Assembly: GCF_012933505.1 (NCBI RefSeq)
Contig: NZ_JABBNB010000032.1
Location: forward strand, 19,294-83,293
Origin: Gordonia asplenii
Lineage (GTDB): Bacteria > Actinomycetota > Actinomycetes > Mycobacteriales > Mycobacteriaceae
Length of the DNA: 64,000 bases
Direction: 5' to 3'
The notes beneath the pieces were generated by a model, which was not told where the DNA came from, did no database searches, and worked only from the letters and a program-made list of their open reading frames with translations. The position numbers and the translations under genes are program-made. Positions within the stretch are counted from its first letter, which is position 1. Each line of letters starts with the position of its first letter. This document shows, one piece after another, positions 50,741 through 59,663 of this stretch.

Positions 50741-53056
50741 GTGACCACCACGACGGTTCTCGCCTATATACCCAGCCCGCCGCAGGGGGTATGGCATCTC
50801 GGCCCATTCCCCATCCGCGCTTATGCGCTGCTCATCATCGTCGGCATCATCGTCGGCTGCTGGTGGGGATCGCGGCGGTGGATCGCGCGCGGCGGGCAGG
50901 AGGGCGAGGTCCTCGACATCGCCGTGTGGGCTGTGCCGTTCGGGTTGATCGGTGGCCGGATCTACCACGTGATGACCGACTGGAGCACCTACTTCGGTGC
51001 CGACGCCGTCAAACACCCGATCGATGCGCTCAAGGTGTGGGAGGGCGGACTGGGCATCTGGGGCGCCGTCGCCTTCGGTGCGCTGGGAGCGTGGATCGGA
51101 TGTCGTCGCCACGGCATCAAGCTGGGGCCGTTCGGCGACGCCATCGCGCCGGCGATCCTGTTGGCGCAGGCGATCGGCCGCATCGGCAACTACTTCAACC
51201 AAGAACTGTTCGGCGGCACGACGACCCTGCCGTGGGGGCTGGAGATCTTCGATCGACGCAACTCTTACGGCGTCGTCGGGCCGTCGGTGATCGACGGAGT
51301 GTCGACCGGCCACGTCAATGCCGGGCTGGCGCCCGCGGTCCATCCGACGTTCCTGTACGAGCTGCTGTGGAATGTCTTTGTCGTGTTGGTCCTGGTGACA
51401 GTGGACCGGTATCTGCGCGTCGGGCATGGTCGGCTGTTCGCGCTGTATGTGGCCGGCTACTGCATGGGCCGGTTCGGCATCGAACTGATGCGCACCGACC
51501 ACGCCACCCAGATTCTGGGCATCCGCATCAACGTGTTTACCGCTGCGATCGTATTCGCTTGTGCCGCAGCCTATTTCGTTCTCGCGCCGAAGGGGCGTGA
51601 ACTGGGGCTCACGATGTATCAGCCATGGCGCGCCGCCGAACTCGAAGGCGACGGCGTGATCGGGTACGTCGACCCGTACGACGATGACGACGACCTCGAT
51701 GACGCCGCAACCGGCGACGACCGTGACCGTGCCGGGGATTCGCACGCGCAGTCGGGTGCCACCCCGGCAGTCTCGCTAGCCAAGACCGACGACCCGCACG
51801 ACGATGTCGCGACGGTCCACACGGATGACGACGGAGCGCGGGCCGGCGCCGACAGTGCTTTCGATACCGGCGCTGCTTTCGATACCGAAACGGTTGACGC
51901 CACCGATGCAGGTGATGGCGCCGAGACCGATGCGACGACTGTCGTCGGCGACGAGCGTTCGGCAGGCACAGAATCGCTGGACCCGGACGCTGGCGACACA
52001 GCCCTCGACGACACGGAGTCAGATGCGGCGGACACGGCCGTCGCCGACGCGCCGGCAGGCACAGCTGCAGTGGACGCAGCCGTCGCCGACTCGCCGACAG
52101 GCACAGCCGCCGCGGACACGGCCGCCGCCGACTCGCCGACAGGCACGGCGGCAGCCGACACAGCCGACGCCGACGCGCAGACAGGCACGACGGCAGCCGA
52201 CAACGCCGTCGCCGACGCGCAGACAGGGACAGCTGCAGTGGACCCAGCCGTCGCCGACGCACCGGCAGGCACAGCCGCCGCGGACACAGGCGTCGCCGAC
52301 ACCGAAGCTGACACATCGACGTCCACGGCGGCGTCGGCAACAACAGCGGCGGCGGCCGCCGCGGTCACTCCCGCGGTGGTCCGATCGGCGGTGAGCAGGT
52401 CCGCGGTGACCAAGTCGGCCGTGACCAAATCGACTCCCACACCTGCCGCAGAAGCCGACACCGCTACAGCCGATCCCGCCGACACCTCTTCAACCGACTC
52501 CGCCTCCGATGACGTCGAGCGCATAGTCTCGGCGACGCGGGAGATCGCGGCTCCGGCGGCCACGATCTTCGACCTGATCGCCGACCCGGCTCGGCAACCG
52601 AGTTGGGACGGCAACGACAACTTGGCGGAGGCCGCGCAGGGGCAGCGGGTCCACAAGGTCGGCGATGTCTTCACGACGCTGCTGACCCGCGGACAGGAGC
52701 GACGCAACCACATCGTCGAATTCGACGAGGGCAAACTCATCGCATGGCTGCCGTCCGAACTCGGCGGCACCCCGCCCGGGCATCTGTGGCGATGGCAGCT
52801 CTCCGCCGTCGACGACACGCACACTCTGGTCACGCACACCTACGACTGGACCCGGCTCAACGATCCGACCCGACTCGAACGGGCCCGCTGGACCACCGCG
52901 GACAAGCTACAGGCGTCCGTCGACCGACTCGCTCGGGCGGCCGAAGAACAGTTCGCCGCGGGCGAAGCCGCCGACGAGGACAACTCGGCGTCGAAGCCCA
53001 ACATCACCCCCAACATCGTCAAACGTGCAGATTCGGGAGCGGCGAAAACGGACTAG
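50741..53056 (+). CDS. lgt: Prolipoprotein diacylglyceryl transferase Lgt with C-terminal SRPBCC domain
   Basis: 771 aa from GTG 50741. Residues about 1-295 are a normal Lgt: seven membrane helices, GGRIYHV, WEGGLGIWG and the signature AQAIGRIGNYFNQELFG. It transfers diacylglycerol to lipobox Cys. Then comes an acidic, Ala/Thr/Asp-rich cytoplasmic segment (about 300-585) with six 14-residue repeats, and a SRPBCC/polyketide-cyclase-like domain (about 588-740, SATREIAAPAATIFDLIADP). Mycobacterial Lgt proteins have long tails, but a folded lipid-binding-type domain is unusual. The TAG stop lies in a repeat-element CTAG end. Confidence 0.92.
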   Translation: MTTTTVLAYIPSPPQGVWHLGPFPIRAYALLIIVGIIVGCWWGSRRWIARGGQEGEVLDIAVWAVPFGLIGGRIYHVMTDWSTYFGADAVKHPIDALKVWEGGLGIWGAVAFGALGAWIGCRRHGIKLGPFGDAIAPAILLAQAIGRIGNYFNQELFGGTTTLPWGLEIFDRRNSYGVVGPSVIDGVSTGHVNAGLAPAVHPTFLYELLWNVFVVLVLVTVDRYLRVGHGRLFALYVAGYCMGRFGIELMRTDHATQILGIRINVFTAAIVFACAAAYFVLAPKGRELGLTMYQPWRAAELEGDGVIGYVDPYDDDDDLDDAATGDDRDRAGDSHAQSGATPAVSLAKTDDPHDDVATVHTDDDGARAGADSAFDTGAAFDTETVDATDAGDGAETDATTVVGDERSAGTESLDPDAGDTALDDTESDAADTAVADAPAGTAAVDAAVADSPTGTAAADTAAADSPTGTAAADTADADAQTGTTAADNAVADAQTGTAAVDPAVADAPAGTAAADTGVADTEADTSTSTAASATTAAAAAAVTPAVVRSAVSRSAVTKSAVTKSTPTPAAEADTATADPADTSSTDSASDDVERIVSATREIAAPAATIFDLIADPARQPSWDGNDNLAEAAQGQRVHKVGDVFTTLLTRGQERRNHIVEFDEGKLIAWLPSELGGTPPGHLWRWQLSAVDDTHTLVTHTYDWTRLNDPTRLERARWTTADKLQASVDRLARAAEEQFAAGEAADEDNSASKPNITPNIVKRADSGAAKTD
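52034..52285 (+). repeat. Six 42-bp tandem repeats inside lgt
   Basis: Six in-frame 42-bp units encoding TAVADAPAGTAAVD-like 14-residue blocks, followed by a degenerate seventh. They lie in the linker between the Lgt and SRPBCC domains. Confidence 0.88.
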
Positions 53057-53280
53057 GGGATTGTCGCGCCTAATGGTATTGGTGTCTTGCGCGCACCTTG
53101 CTTCGCCGCATCCTGCTGGTTGAGCGAGGCGAAGCCGAGTCGAAACCACTGTGAAGTTATAGATTTCATCATTCCCGGGCCGGTGGGGTTTCGACTCGCT
53201 CCGCTTCGACTCGCTCCGCTCGCTCAACCGGCAGAGGAACGAAAGGGTTATACGACTCTTTAAGCACGACACTCCACAAG
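53053..53280. repeat. 228-bp palindromic element, type A
   Basis: Left end CTAGGGGATTGTCG, whose TAG is the lgt stop codon; right end inverted CTTGTGGAGTGTCG. It contains GCCTAATGGTATTG, CTTGCGCGCACC, CTTCGCCGCATC, the inner arm CTGGTTGAGCGAGGCGAAGC and its inverted partner, and CGACTCTTTAAGC near the right end. Same order as the copy at 36623. Confidence 0.82.
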
Positions 53281-53359
53281 CCGACCGGCGCCATGTAACA
53301 GCACATGACGCCGAGATGACATATGGCGGATGCCCGCGCACGGTGTCGGTGGCTCCGAC

Positions 53360-53365
53360 TAAGCT
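53360..53365 (+). promoter_or_regulatory. -10 element of pyk, leaderless type
   Basis: TAAGCT, 6 nt before GTG 53372. The rest of the gap 53281-53359 shows no other signal. Confidence 0.5.
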
Positions 53366-53371
53366 GGCTTA

Positions 53372-54790
53372 GTGACTCGTCGAACTAAGATCGTATGCAC
53401 CCTTGGTCCCGCCACCTCGACGGATGAGCGGGTACGTGACCTCGTCGACGCCGGGATGAACGTGGCCCGGCTGAACTTCAGCCACGGCAAGCACGAAGAT
53501 CACGCCGAAATGTATGACCGCGTCCGTCGTGCCAGCGACGCGACCGGAAAAGCCGTCGGAATCCTCGCCGACCTGCAGGGACCGAAGATCCGGCTCGGCC
53601 GGTTCGCGCAGGATCGCACCGTGTGGGAGAACGGTGAGCAGGTCCGCATCACCGTCGACGAGGTCGACGGCACGCACAGCCGCGTGTCCACCACCTACAA
53701 AGAACTGGCCACCGACGCCAAGCCGGGCGATCGCCTGCTCGTCGACGACGGCAAGGTCGGACTCACCGTCACCGCCGTCGAAGGCAACGACGTCGTGTGT
53801 GAGGTCACCGAGGGTGGCCCGGTCAGCAACAACAAGGGTCTTTCGCTGCCCGGCATGAACGTGTCGGTGCCGGCGCTGTCCGAGAAGGACCTCGCCGACC
53901 TGGAGTTCGCGCTGCGTCTCGGCGTCGACCTGATCGCGCTGTCCTTCGTGCGCAGCCCCGCCGACATCGAACTCGTGCACGAGGTGATGGATCGGGTCGG
54001 GCGTCGCGTGCCGGTGATCGCGAAGCTGGAGAAACCCGAAGCGATCGAGAACCTCGAGGCCATCGTGTTGGCCTTCGACGCCATCATGGTCGCCCGCGGC
54101 GACCTCGGCGTCGAACTGCCGCTCGAAGAGGTGCCGCTGGTACAGAAACGCGCCATCCAGATGGCCCGCGAGAACGCGCGGCCGGTCATCGTCGCGACCC
54201 AGATGCTGGAGTCGATGATCGAGAACTCACGGCCGACTCGCGCCGAGGCCTCCGACGTCGCCAACGCGGTACTCGACGGTGCCGATGCGGTGATGCTCTC
54301 CGGCGAGACGTCGGTCGGCAAATTCCCCATCGAGGCGGTTGCGACGATGGACAAGATCGCCAACGCCGTCGAAAGCGGCTCGCGCGACGTCCCGCCGCTC
54401 GACCATGTGCCCCGCACCAAGCGCGGTGTCATCTCGTTCGCCGCCCGCGATATCGGCGAGCGGCTCGACGTGAAGGCGCTCGTGGCGTTCACCCAGTCCG
54501 GTGACACCGTTCGACGCCTCGCCCGGCTGCATTCGCGGCTGCCGCTGTTGGCGTTCACTCCGATTCAGGAGGTGCGTAGCCAGCTCGCACTCAGCTGGGG
54601 CACCGAGACGTTCATCGTCGACAAGGTGACCGACACCGATCAGATGATCGATCAGGTGGACCAGCAGTTGCTCGCGATCGGTCGCCTCGAAGTGGGCGAT
54701 ACCGTGGTGATCGTGGCGGGTGCGCCGCCGGCCACCGTCGGATCGACCAACCTGATCCACATCCACAAGATCGGCGAGCAGGACCACTGA
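53372..54790 (+). CDS. pyk: Pyruvate kinase Pyk
   Basis: 472 aa, GTG start. Converts phosphoenolpyruvate and ADP to pyruvate and ATP. Motifs: TKIVCTLGPATS, NVARLNFSHGKHEDH, GPKIRLG, the catalytic-site Lys/Glu region VIAKLEKPEAIENL, MVARGDLGVELPLEEVP and ATQMLESMIENSRPTRAEASDVANAV (shown here in part). The C-terminal allosteric domain is present (GDTVVIVAGAPPATVGSTN). Single gene followed by tesB at 36 bp. Confidence 0.96.
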   Translation: MTRRTKIVCTLGPATSTDERVRDLVDAGMNVARLNFSHGKHEDHAEMYDRVRRASDATGKAVGILADLQGPKIRLGRFAQDRTVWENGEQVRITVDEVDGTHSRVSTTYKELATDAKPGDRLLVDDGKVGLTVTAVEGNDVVCEVTEGGPVSNNKGLSLPGMNVSVPALSEKDLADLEFALRLGVDLIALSFVRSPADIELVHEVMDRVGRRVPVIAKLEKPEAIENLEAIVLAFDAIMVARGDLGVELPLEEVPLVQKRAIQMARENARPVIVATQMLESMIENSRPTRAEASDVANAVLDGADAVMLSGETSVGKFPIEAVATMDKIANAVESGSRDVPPLDHVPRTKRGVISFAARDIGERLDVKALVAFTQSGDTVRRLARLHSRLPLLAFTPIQEVRSQLALSWGTETFIVDKVTDTDQMIDQVDQQLLAIGRLEVGDTVVIVAGAPPATVGSTNLIHIHKIGEQDH

Positions 54791-54813
54791 GCGGGTTCTC
54801 AGCGAGCTACGCC

Positions 54814-54819
54814 TACTGT
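54814..54819 (+). promoter_or_regulatory. -10 element of tesB, leaderless type
   Basis: TACTGT, 7 nt before GTG 54827. This favours 54827 over the in-frame GTG at 54818, which overlaps the -10. Confidence 0.5.
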
Positions 54820-54826
54820 GGTTGGC

Positions 54827-55720
54827 GTGACTGATACGCAGACCGGTTCAGAAGACCTCGCGACACTGCTCGAATTGCTCGACGTCGAGCGTGTCGACGA
54901 GGACGAGTTCGTCGGTCAGCATCCCGAGCAGGTGACGGCGCGGACGTTCGGCGGACAGTTGCTCGGTCAGGGTGTGGTAGCTGCCGCCCGCACCCTGACC
55001 CGCGGCAACCCGCCGATTCACGCGCTGCACGCGCACTTCATCCGCGGCGGCGACGTGAAGCAGCCGATGACCTACCGGGTGAACCGGTTTCGGGACGGTA
55101 AGTCATTCGCCAATCGGCAGGTGACCGCGGTCCAGGGCGACGACGAGATCTTCACCATGCTCGTCGCCTTCCAGGACAACACCGCGGGCCTCGACCACGC
55201 CGTCGAGATCCCCGAGGTGCCCTATCCGGAGGAGTTGCCGACGCTCGGCGAACATTTCGTCGGATTCGAAGACCGCATCGCCGCATTCGTCAATGCGTTG
55301 CACCCCATCGACATCCGCTTCGCCAACGACCCGAGCTGGAAGATGCGCGAGGCGGGGGAGAAGCTCACCAGCAATCGCGTCTGGATGAAGACCCACTCCG
55401 AAATGCCCGACGACCCGATTCTGCACGTCGCCGCGATGTGTTACGCGTCGGATACCACGGTGCTGGACTCGATCATCACCACCCACGGACTGTCGTGGGG
55501 CATCGACCGGTTGTTCGCGGCGACCGTCAACCATTCGATGTGGTTCCACCGGGAGTTCCGTTTCGACGACTGGATGCTCTACGCAACCGAATCGCCGACG
55601 GCGGCCGGGTCGCGCGGCATCGGGTCGGGGCGGTTCTTCACCCGGGACGGATCGCTGGCGACGTCGGTGGTCCAAGAAGCTTTGATCAAATACTTCCCGC
55701 CGAAGAAGACAGAGGCCTGA
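54827..55720 (+). CDS. tesB: Acyl-CoA thioesterase II TesB
   Basis: 297 aa from GTG 54827. Double hot-dog thioesterase: N-terminal domain with RTFGGQLLGQGVVAAARTL and HALHAHFIRGGD, C-terminal domain with the catalytic-site Asp/Thr/Gln elements (ASDTTVLDS, SLATSVVQEALI) and DHSMWFH-like NHSMWFHREFRFDDW. Releases fatty acids from acyl-CoA. It follows pyk as tesB1 does in M. tuberculosis. The next gene starts one base after its stop. Confidence 0.93.
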   Translation: MTDTQTGSEDLATLLELLDVERVDEDEFVGQHPEQVTARTFGGQLLGQGVVAAARTLTRGNPPIHALHAHFIRGGDVKQPMTYRVNRFRDGKSFANRQVTAVQGDDEIFTMLVAFQDNTAGLDHAVEIPEVPYPEELPTLGEHFVGFEDRIAAFVNALHPIDIRFANDPSWKMREAGEKLTSNRVWMKTHSEMPDDPILHVAAMCYASDTTVLDSIITTHGLSWGIDRLFAATVNHSMWFHREFRFDDWMLYATESPTAAGSRGIGSGRFFTRDGSLATSVVQEALIKYFPPKKTEA

Positions 55721-55721
55721 G

Positions 55722-56666
55722 ATGGGTTCGGATAGTTTCGACAAGTCCGACGCCGACCGCGGCGTCGAACGGTCCGACGCCGCGGATGCCGGTCGCGAGC
55801 CGACCGATCAGCAGCGTGTCGAGGGCGGCGCCGGACAGGTATACAGTGCGCCGGGAGCCGACGCCGCCGAGACCGAGGTGGTGAGTGTCGCGAAGTCCCG
55901 CGGAGCGGCAGGTGCCGGCGACGCGGCACCCGGCGTCGAATCTGTTGCGGCACAACACCTCGCGCCGTGGGAGCGTCAGCAGGGCGCAGTCGTTGATCCG
56001 TGGCGACAGCCGAGCGGAGCTTTCGGAGCGGTCGGGGCCCAGCCGTCCCAGCCCTCGGGCGCGTGGGCGGGTCAGGGTCAGCCGCCGAATGCGGGGCTCC
56101 CGCCGTACCCGGGAACTCCCGGCGAGCTCGCGCCCGGCTTGGGACCGCAGATGCAGAGCGCGCAGTATCCCGGGGGACCGTATGCCCCGGCGTCGTATCA
56201 GGCGGCCCCAGCACAGATGTGGATGCCACCGGGCCGCTACCTGACCCAGAGCACGTGGCGTAAACGCTGGAAGTTGCCGGTGATCATCGGCAGCTCCGTG
56301 GTGGGCTTGTTGATGGCGGCCGTGACGATCTTCGCGGTCATCCTCGGCGGCATCACCGGGTCGGTGTTCACCGCGCGCGGCGTGGTGATGGTGAGCTGCC
56401 AGACCAGCACCGCCCAAGACGGGCTCATCAGGGCCGGGTCGGAACTGCGGATCTGGGCTGAGAACGGCGCGCTGGAAGGCACGACCCGACTGGACGCGGT
56501 CAGGTCGGTGAAGTCGAAGACCGGCGAAAACGTGTGCTACCTGCCGTTCGAGGCGACGAAGGTGTCGGCAGGCCAGTCCGGGTTCACCGTCCGGGTCGGC
56601 TCCTACACCCAGTTCGTGACCGCCAGCGCGTTGCGCTCCGGCGTCGTCCTGCGGCCGACGCAGTGA
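55722..56666 (+). CDS. Uncharacterised single-span membrane protein
   Basis: 314 aa. A long Pro/Gly/Ala/Gln-rich, probably disordered cytoplasmic N-terminus (residues 1-180), a basic stretch (WRKRWK), one transmembrane helix (about 185-212), and a small extracytoplasmic domain with two Cys (VMVSCQTSTAQ and ENVCYLPF) that could form a disulfide. It follows tesB by one base, so it is co-transcribed. No family recognised. The gene is convergent with an enoyl-CoA hydratase, 6 bp apart. Confidence 0.65.
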   Translation: MGSDSFDKSDADRGVERSDAADAGREPTDQQRVEGGAGQVYSAPGADAAETEVVSVAKSRGAAGAGDAAPGVESVAAQHLAPWERQQGAVVDPWRQPSGAFGAVGAQPSQPSGAWAGQGQPPNAGLPPYPGTPGELAPGLGPQMQSAQYPGGPYAPASYQAAPAQMWMPPGRYLTQSTWRKRWKLPVIIGSSVVGLLMAAVTIFAVILGGITGSVFTARGVVMVSCQTSTAQDGLIRAGSELRIWAENGALEGTTRLDAVRSVKSKTGENVCYLPFEATKVSAGQSGFTVRVGSYTQFVTASALRSGVVLRPTQ

Positions 56667-56672
56667 CCGCCG

Positions 56673-57473
56673 TCAGAACTGTCGTTTGACGAACTCGGGG
56701 ACCGCCCGCGCCATCCCGGCCTTACGGGCGATCGTCGAATTCTTGCCGCGGAGCAACTGCGCCTGCAGGAACTGCTCGATCGGGAACGTCCACCGCGAAC
56801 TGTGTTCCCAGGTGCGCTCGAAGAGCCACTTCGCCGACGCCACCGCGTCGGGGGAGCGCTGCACGATCTGCGCTACCAGCGCATCGGCGGCGGCGTGCGG
56901 ATCGTCGTGCACTTCGGTCACCAGACCGATGCGCAGGGCAGTCGCGGCGTCGACCACCTCCGCGGTCATGGTGAGTTTCTTGGCGACGTCGATACCGACC
57001 AGCTGAGACAGGCTCGCCGACGCCGACATGTCCGGGATCAGCCCCCACTTCGACTCCATGATCGAGAAACTCGCATCGGAGGCGGCGATCCGGAAGTCGG
57101 CGCCCAGCGCGATCTGCAGTCCGCCGCCGAAGCAATGCCCGGTGACCACCGCGATCACCGGAACCGGGACCGACCGCCATGCCCACGCCGGGCCTTGAAA
57201 TCCATTCGCGTTGCCGGAAAGGGGCCGTGGCACAAAGGTTTTCGCCACCCGAATCAGTTGTTTCGCGGTACTCCCGAAGTCCAGGCCGGCGCTGAAGCTG
57301 TCGCCCGCGCCATATAGCAGCACCGCTCGCAGCGACTTGTCCTTCGACGCGCGGTGAGCACATTTCTCTAGGTCGTCGAGCATGTCCAGAGTCAGCGCGT
57401 TCAGCTTGTCGGGACGGTTGAGCACGACGTGCGCGACGTCGTTGATGACGTCATAGGTGACGAGGTCAGACAT
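56673..57473 (-). CDS. Enoyl-CoA hydratase/isomerase-family protein
   Basis: 266 aa. Crotonase fold: oxyanion-hole motifs LYGAGDSFSAGLDFG and TGHCFGGGLQIALGADFRIA, then the acid region SIMESKWGLIPDMSASASLSQ. The first catalytic Glu position is present (MESK), the second is replaced by Asp (PDMS), as in several actinobacterial crotonase-family members, so the exact reaction is uncertain. TACGCT lies 6 nt before the ATG, a leaderless-type start. Confidence 0.85.
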   Translation of the reverse strand: MSDLVTYDVINDVAHVVLNRPDKLNALTLDMLDDLEKCAHRASKDKSLRAVLLYGAGDSFSAGLDFGSTAKQLIRVAKTFVPRPLSGNANGFQGPAWAWRSVPVPVIAVVTGHCFGGGLQIALGADFRIAASDASFSIMESKWGLIPDMSASASLSQLVGIDVAKKLTMTAEVVDAATALRIGLVTEVHDDPHAAADALVAQIVQRSPDAVASAKWLFERTWEHSSRWTFPIEQFLQAQLLRGKNSTIARKAGMARAVPEFVKRQF

Positions 57474-57479
57474 AGTACG

Positions 57480-57485
57480 AGCGTA
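57480..57485 (-). promoter_or_regulatory. -10 element of the enoyl-CoA hydratase gene, leaderless type
   Basis: TACGCT on the minus strand, 6 nt before the ATG at 57473. No Shine-Dalgarno sequence is present. Confidence 0.5.
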
Positions 57486-57666
57486 GCGGTGTCGGATGTG
57501 CTCCCGCCGCCCGCGTGTCAGGCCGCCTGACCGCGCGCGCGTCGCGAGGGTGTGTCTCCACCGCGTCGCGATGCCCGGCGGCTGACGACGTTCATGGTGG
57601 TCGCGGCATCGTGAGCGGGCTATCCGGCTTACCGGAGCACGACGCGCCCGCCGACCGTCGGTCGGT

Positions 57667-57672
57667 TAGACT
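57667..57672 (+). promoter_or_regulatory. Possible -10 element of the BacA-like transporter gene
   Basis: TAGACT, 34 nt before GTG 57707. An in-frame TTG at 57680 is 7 nt away and could be a leaderless start, but TTG starts are rare. Confidence 0.35.
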
Positions 57673-57706
57673 GCTGCGATTGCATCCGACGACGAGTGGA
57701 GTGTGC

Positions 57707-59623
57707 GTGGAGACCAGTATCGACTGGGGCGATGAGATCTGGGCGTCGTCGATCTGGATGGCGTGGGTGTCTGCGGTATCGCTCGTCGGGGTATTGGTGA
57801 TCGGGTTCCTGTTGGCCCGTTTCACCGCGTGGGGGCAGCAATTCTGGCGACTCGGCGGCGGCTTTTTCACCGACAAGCGCACGAGGGTCCTCGCGTGGGG
57901 ACTCATCGTCGCGCTGCTGGTCCTCGCACTGCTCGGTGTCCGCTTGACCGTGTTGCTCTCCTATTGGAGTAACGACCTCTATACGTCTCTGCAGAACGGG
58001 GCCGAAGCGCTCGCGAAGGGCGATAGAGCGGCCCGCGACATCGCCGAAACCGCATTCTGGCGGGCCATCTGGCTGTTCATTCTCCTCGCCGGTCTCCATG
58101 TGGTGCGCACGCTCATCGAGATCTACGTCGGCAGCGCCTTCGAGATCAAATTCCGGACGTGGATGACCGAGCATGTCACCACCGACTGGCTCGGTGACCG
58201 CGCCTTCTACCGGAATCGCTTTGTCGGCCAAACGGATTCGAAAGGTGACCCGCAGCTGCAGGCGGGGGTCGACAACCCCGACCAGCGCGTGCAGGAAGAC
58301 ATCGAAACCGTCGCCACCCAGACTCGTCAACTGGTCTTCAGTTCCAACGGGTCGTCGACGAATGGGGTAATCCCCGCGATCGTGACCGTGGTGTCCTTCA
58401 CGAAGATCCTGTGGGATCTCTCCGGACCGATGACGCTGTTCGGGACCGACATTCCGCGGGCGATGGTCTTCCTGGTCATGGCGTTCGTACTGATCGCGAC
58501 GGTTGTCGCATTTTGGATCGGTCGCCCCCTGATCTATCTGACATTCCTTCAGGAACGGCTCGCCGCGAACTTCCGCTACGCGTTGATTCGTATTCGCGAC
58601 GGCGCGGAGAATATCGCCTTCTATCGCGGCGAGGGCGTCGAACGGTCCGGTTTGATGTTCCGATTCACGGCGATTGTCGGCAACTTCTGGCAGATCGTCT
58701 ATCGGACGCTGAAATTCACCTCGTGGAACTTCTCGATAACGCAGGCGTCGGTGATTGTTCCGTATGTCGTTCAGGCGCCCCGATTCTTTGCCGGCTCGAT
58801 CAAACTCGGCGATGTGTCACAAACATCGTCGGCATTCGGAAACCTGCACGACTCGCTGTCGTTCTTCCGTGACTCCTATCCGACATTCACCGGATATCGG
58901 GCGTCGCTCATCCGTCTCGACGGGCTCGAAGACGCCAATGTCCGCTCCCGGTCGCTGACTGAGATCCGGACCGGAGACACCCCGGCCGTCGCACCGAACA
59001 CCGTCACGCTCGACGGCGTCAGCATCTCTACCCCGGACGGCGGTCGTCTGGTCGACGACCTCTCGCTCGGGTTGCGCGGCGGCGACGCCCTCGTCATCAA
59101 AGGCCGGTCGGGCGCGGGCAAGACGACATTGCTGCGCGGTCTCGCCGGCATGTGGCCCTACGTCGACGGCGAGTTCGTTCGGCCGTCTGGGACCGACACG
59201 CTGTTTCTATCGCAAGTTCCCTACATCCCGTTGGGGGACTTGCGGACCGTCGTCGCATATCCGGCCCGGCCCGATGCCGTGTCCGACGACGAGCTGAAGG
59301 CGGTGCTGCAGCGAGTCCTGTTGGGTCACTTGACCGAACGGCTGGATGAAGAAGAGGACTGGGCGAAGGTCCTGTCGCCTGGAGAGCAGCAGCGCGTCGC
59401 ATTTGCGCGTGTCTTGCTGACCAGGCCGAGGGTCGTGTTCATGGACGAAGCGACGTCGGCCGTCGACGAAGGGCTCGAGTACACCCTGTATTCGCTGCTG
59501 CGGACCGAGTTGCCGGACACCGTCGTCGTATCGGTGAGCCACCGCAGTACCACCGACCAGCACCACACCAAACTGCTGCAGCTGGTCGGCGGCGGCGAGT
59601 GGACATTGACCGACATCGGATAG
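57707..59623 (+). CDS. bacA: BacA/Rv1819c-like ABC transporter, fused permease and ATPase
   Basis: 638 aa from GTG 57707, which has GGAG 5 nt upstream; close to the 639 aa of M. tuberculosis Rv1819c. SbmA/BacA-type membrane domain (residues about 15-370, helices near 15-35, 60-85, 110-135, 230-290) followed by an ATPase: Walker A GRSGAGKTTLL, signature LSPGEQQRVAFAR, Walker B VVFMDEATSAVDE. Rv1819c imports hydrophilic solutes such as cobalamin and bleomycin. Convergent with the TmrB-like gene, 40 bp apart. Confidence 0.88.
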   Translation: METSIDWGDEIWASSIWMAWVSAVSLVGVLVIGFLLARFTAWGQQFWRLGGGFFTDKRTRVLAWGLIVALLVLALLGVRLTVLLSYWSNDLYTSLQNGAEALAKGDRAARDIAETAFWRAIWLFILLAGLHVVRTLIEIYVGSAFEIKFRTWMTEHVTTDWLGDRAFYRNRFVGQTDSKGDPQLQAGVDNPDQRVQEDIETVATQTRQLVFSSNGSSTNGVIPAIVTVVSFTKILWDLSGPMTLFGTDIPRAMVFLVMAFVLIATVVAFWIGRPLIYLTFLQERLAANFRYALIRIRDGAENIAFYRGEGVERSGLMFRFTAIVGNFWQIVYRTLKFTSWNFSITQASVIVPYVVQAPRFFAGSIKLGDVSQTSSAFGNLHDSLSFFRDSYPTFTGYRASLIRLDGLEDANVRSRSLTEIRTGDTPAVAPNTVTLDGVSISTPDGGRLVDDLSLGLRGGDALVIKGRSGAGKTTLLRGLAGMWPYVDGEFVRPSGTDTLFLSQVPYIPLGDLRTVVAYPARPDAVSDDELKAVLQRVLLGHLTERLDEEEDWAKVLSPGEQQRVAFARVLLTRPRVVFMDEATSAVDEGLEYTLYSLLRTELPDTVVVSVSHRSTTDQHHTKLLQLVGGGEWTLTDIG

Positions 59624-59663
59624 TGTCGCGGCCTGCAGAGTTCTGTGTCTGCGACGACAGCAG

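Noticed and set aside
51640..52500. Frameshift or assembly error joining lgt to a downstream gene
   Set aside because: The frame stays open with in-frame 42-bp repeats and consistent composition from the Lgt core into the SRPBCC-like domain; no sign of a shift. Independent reads would still be useful.
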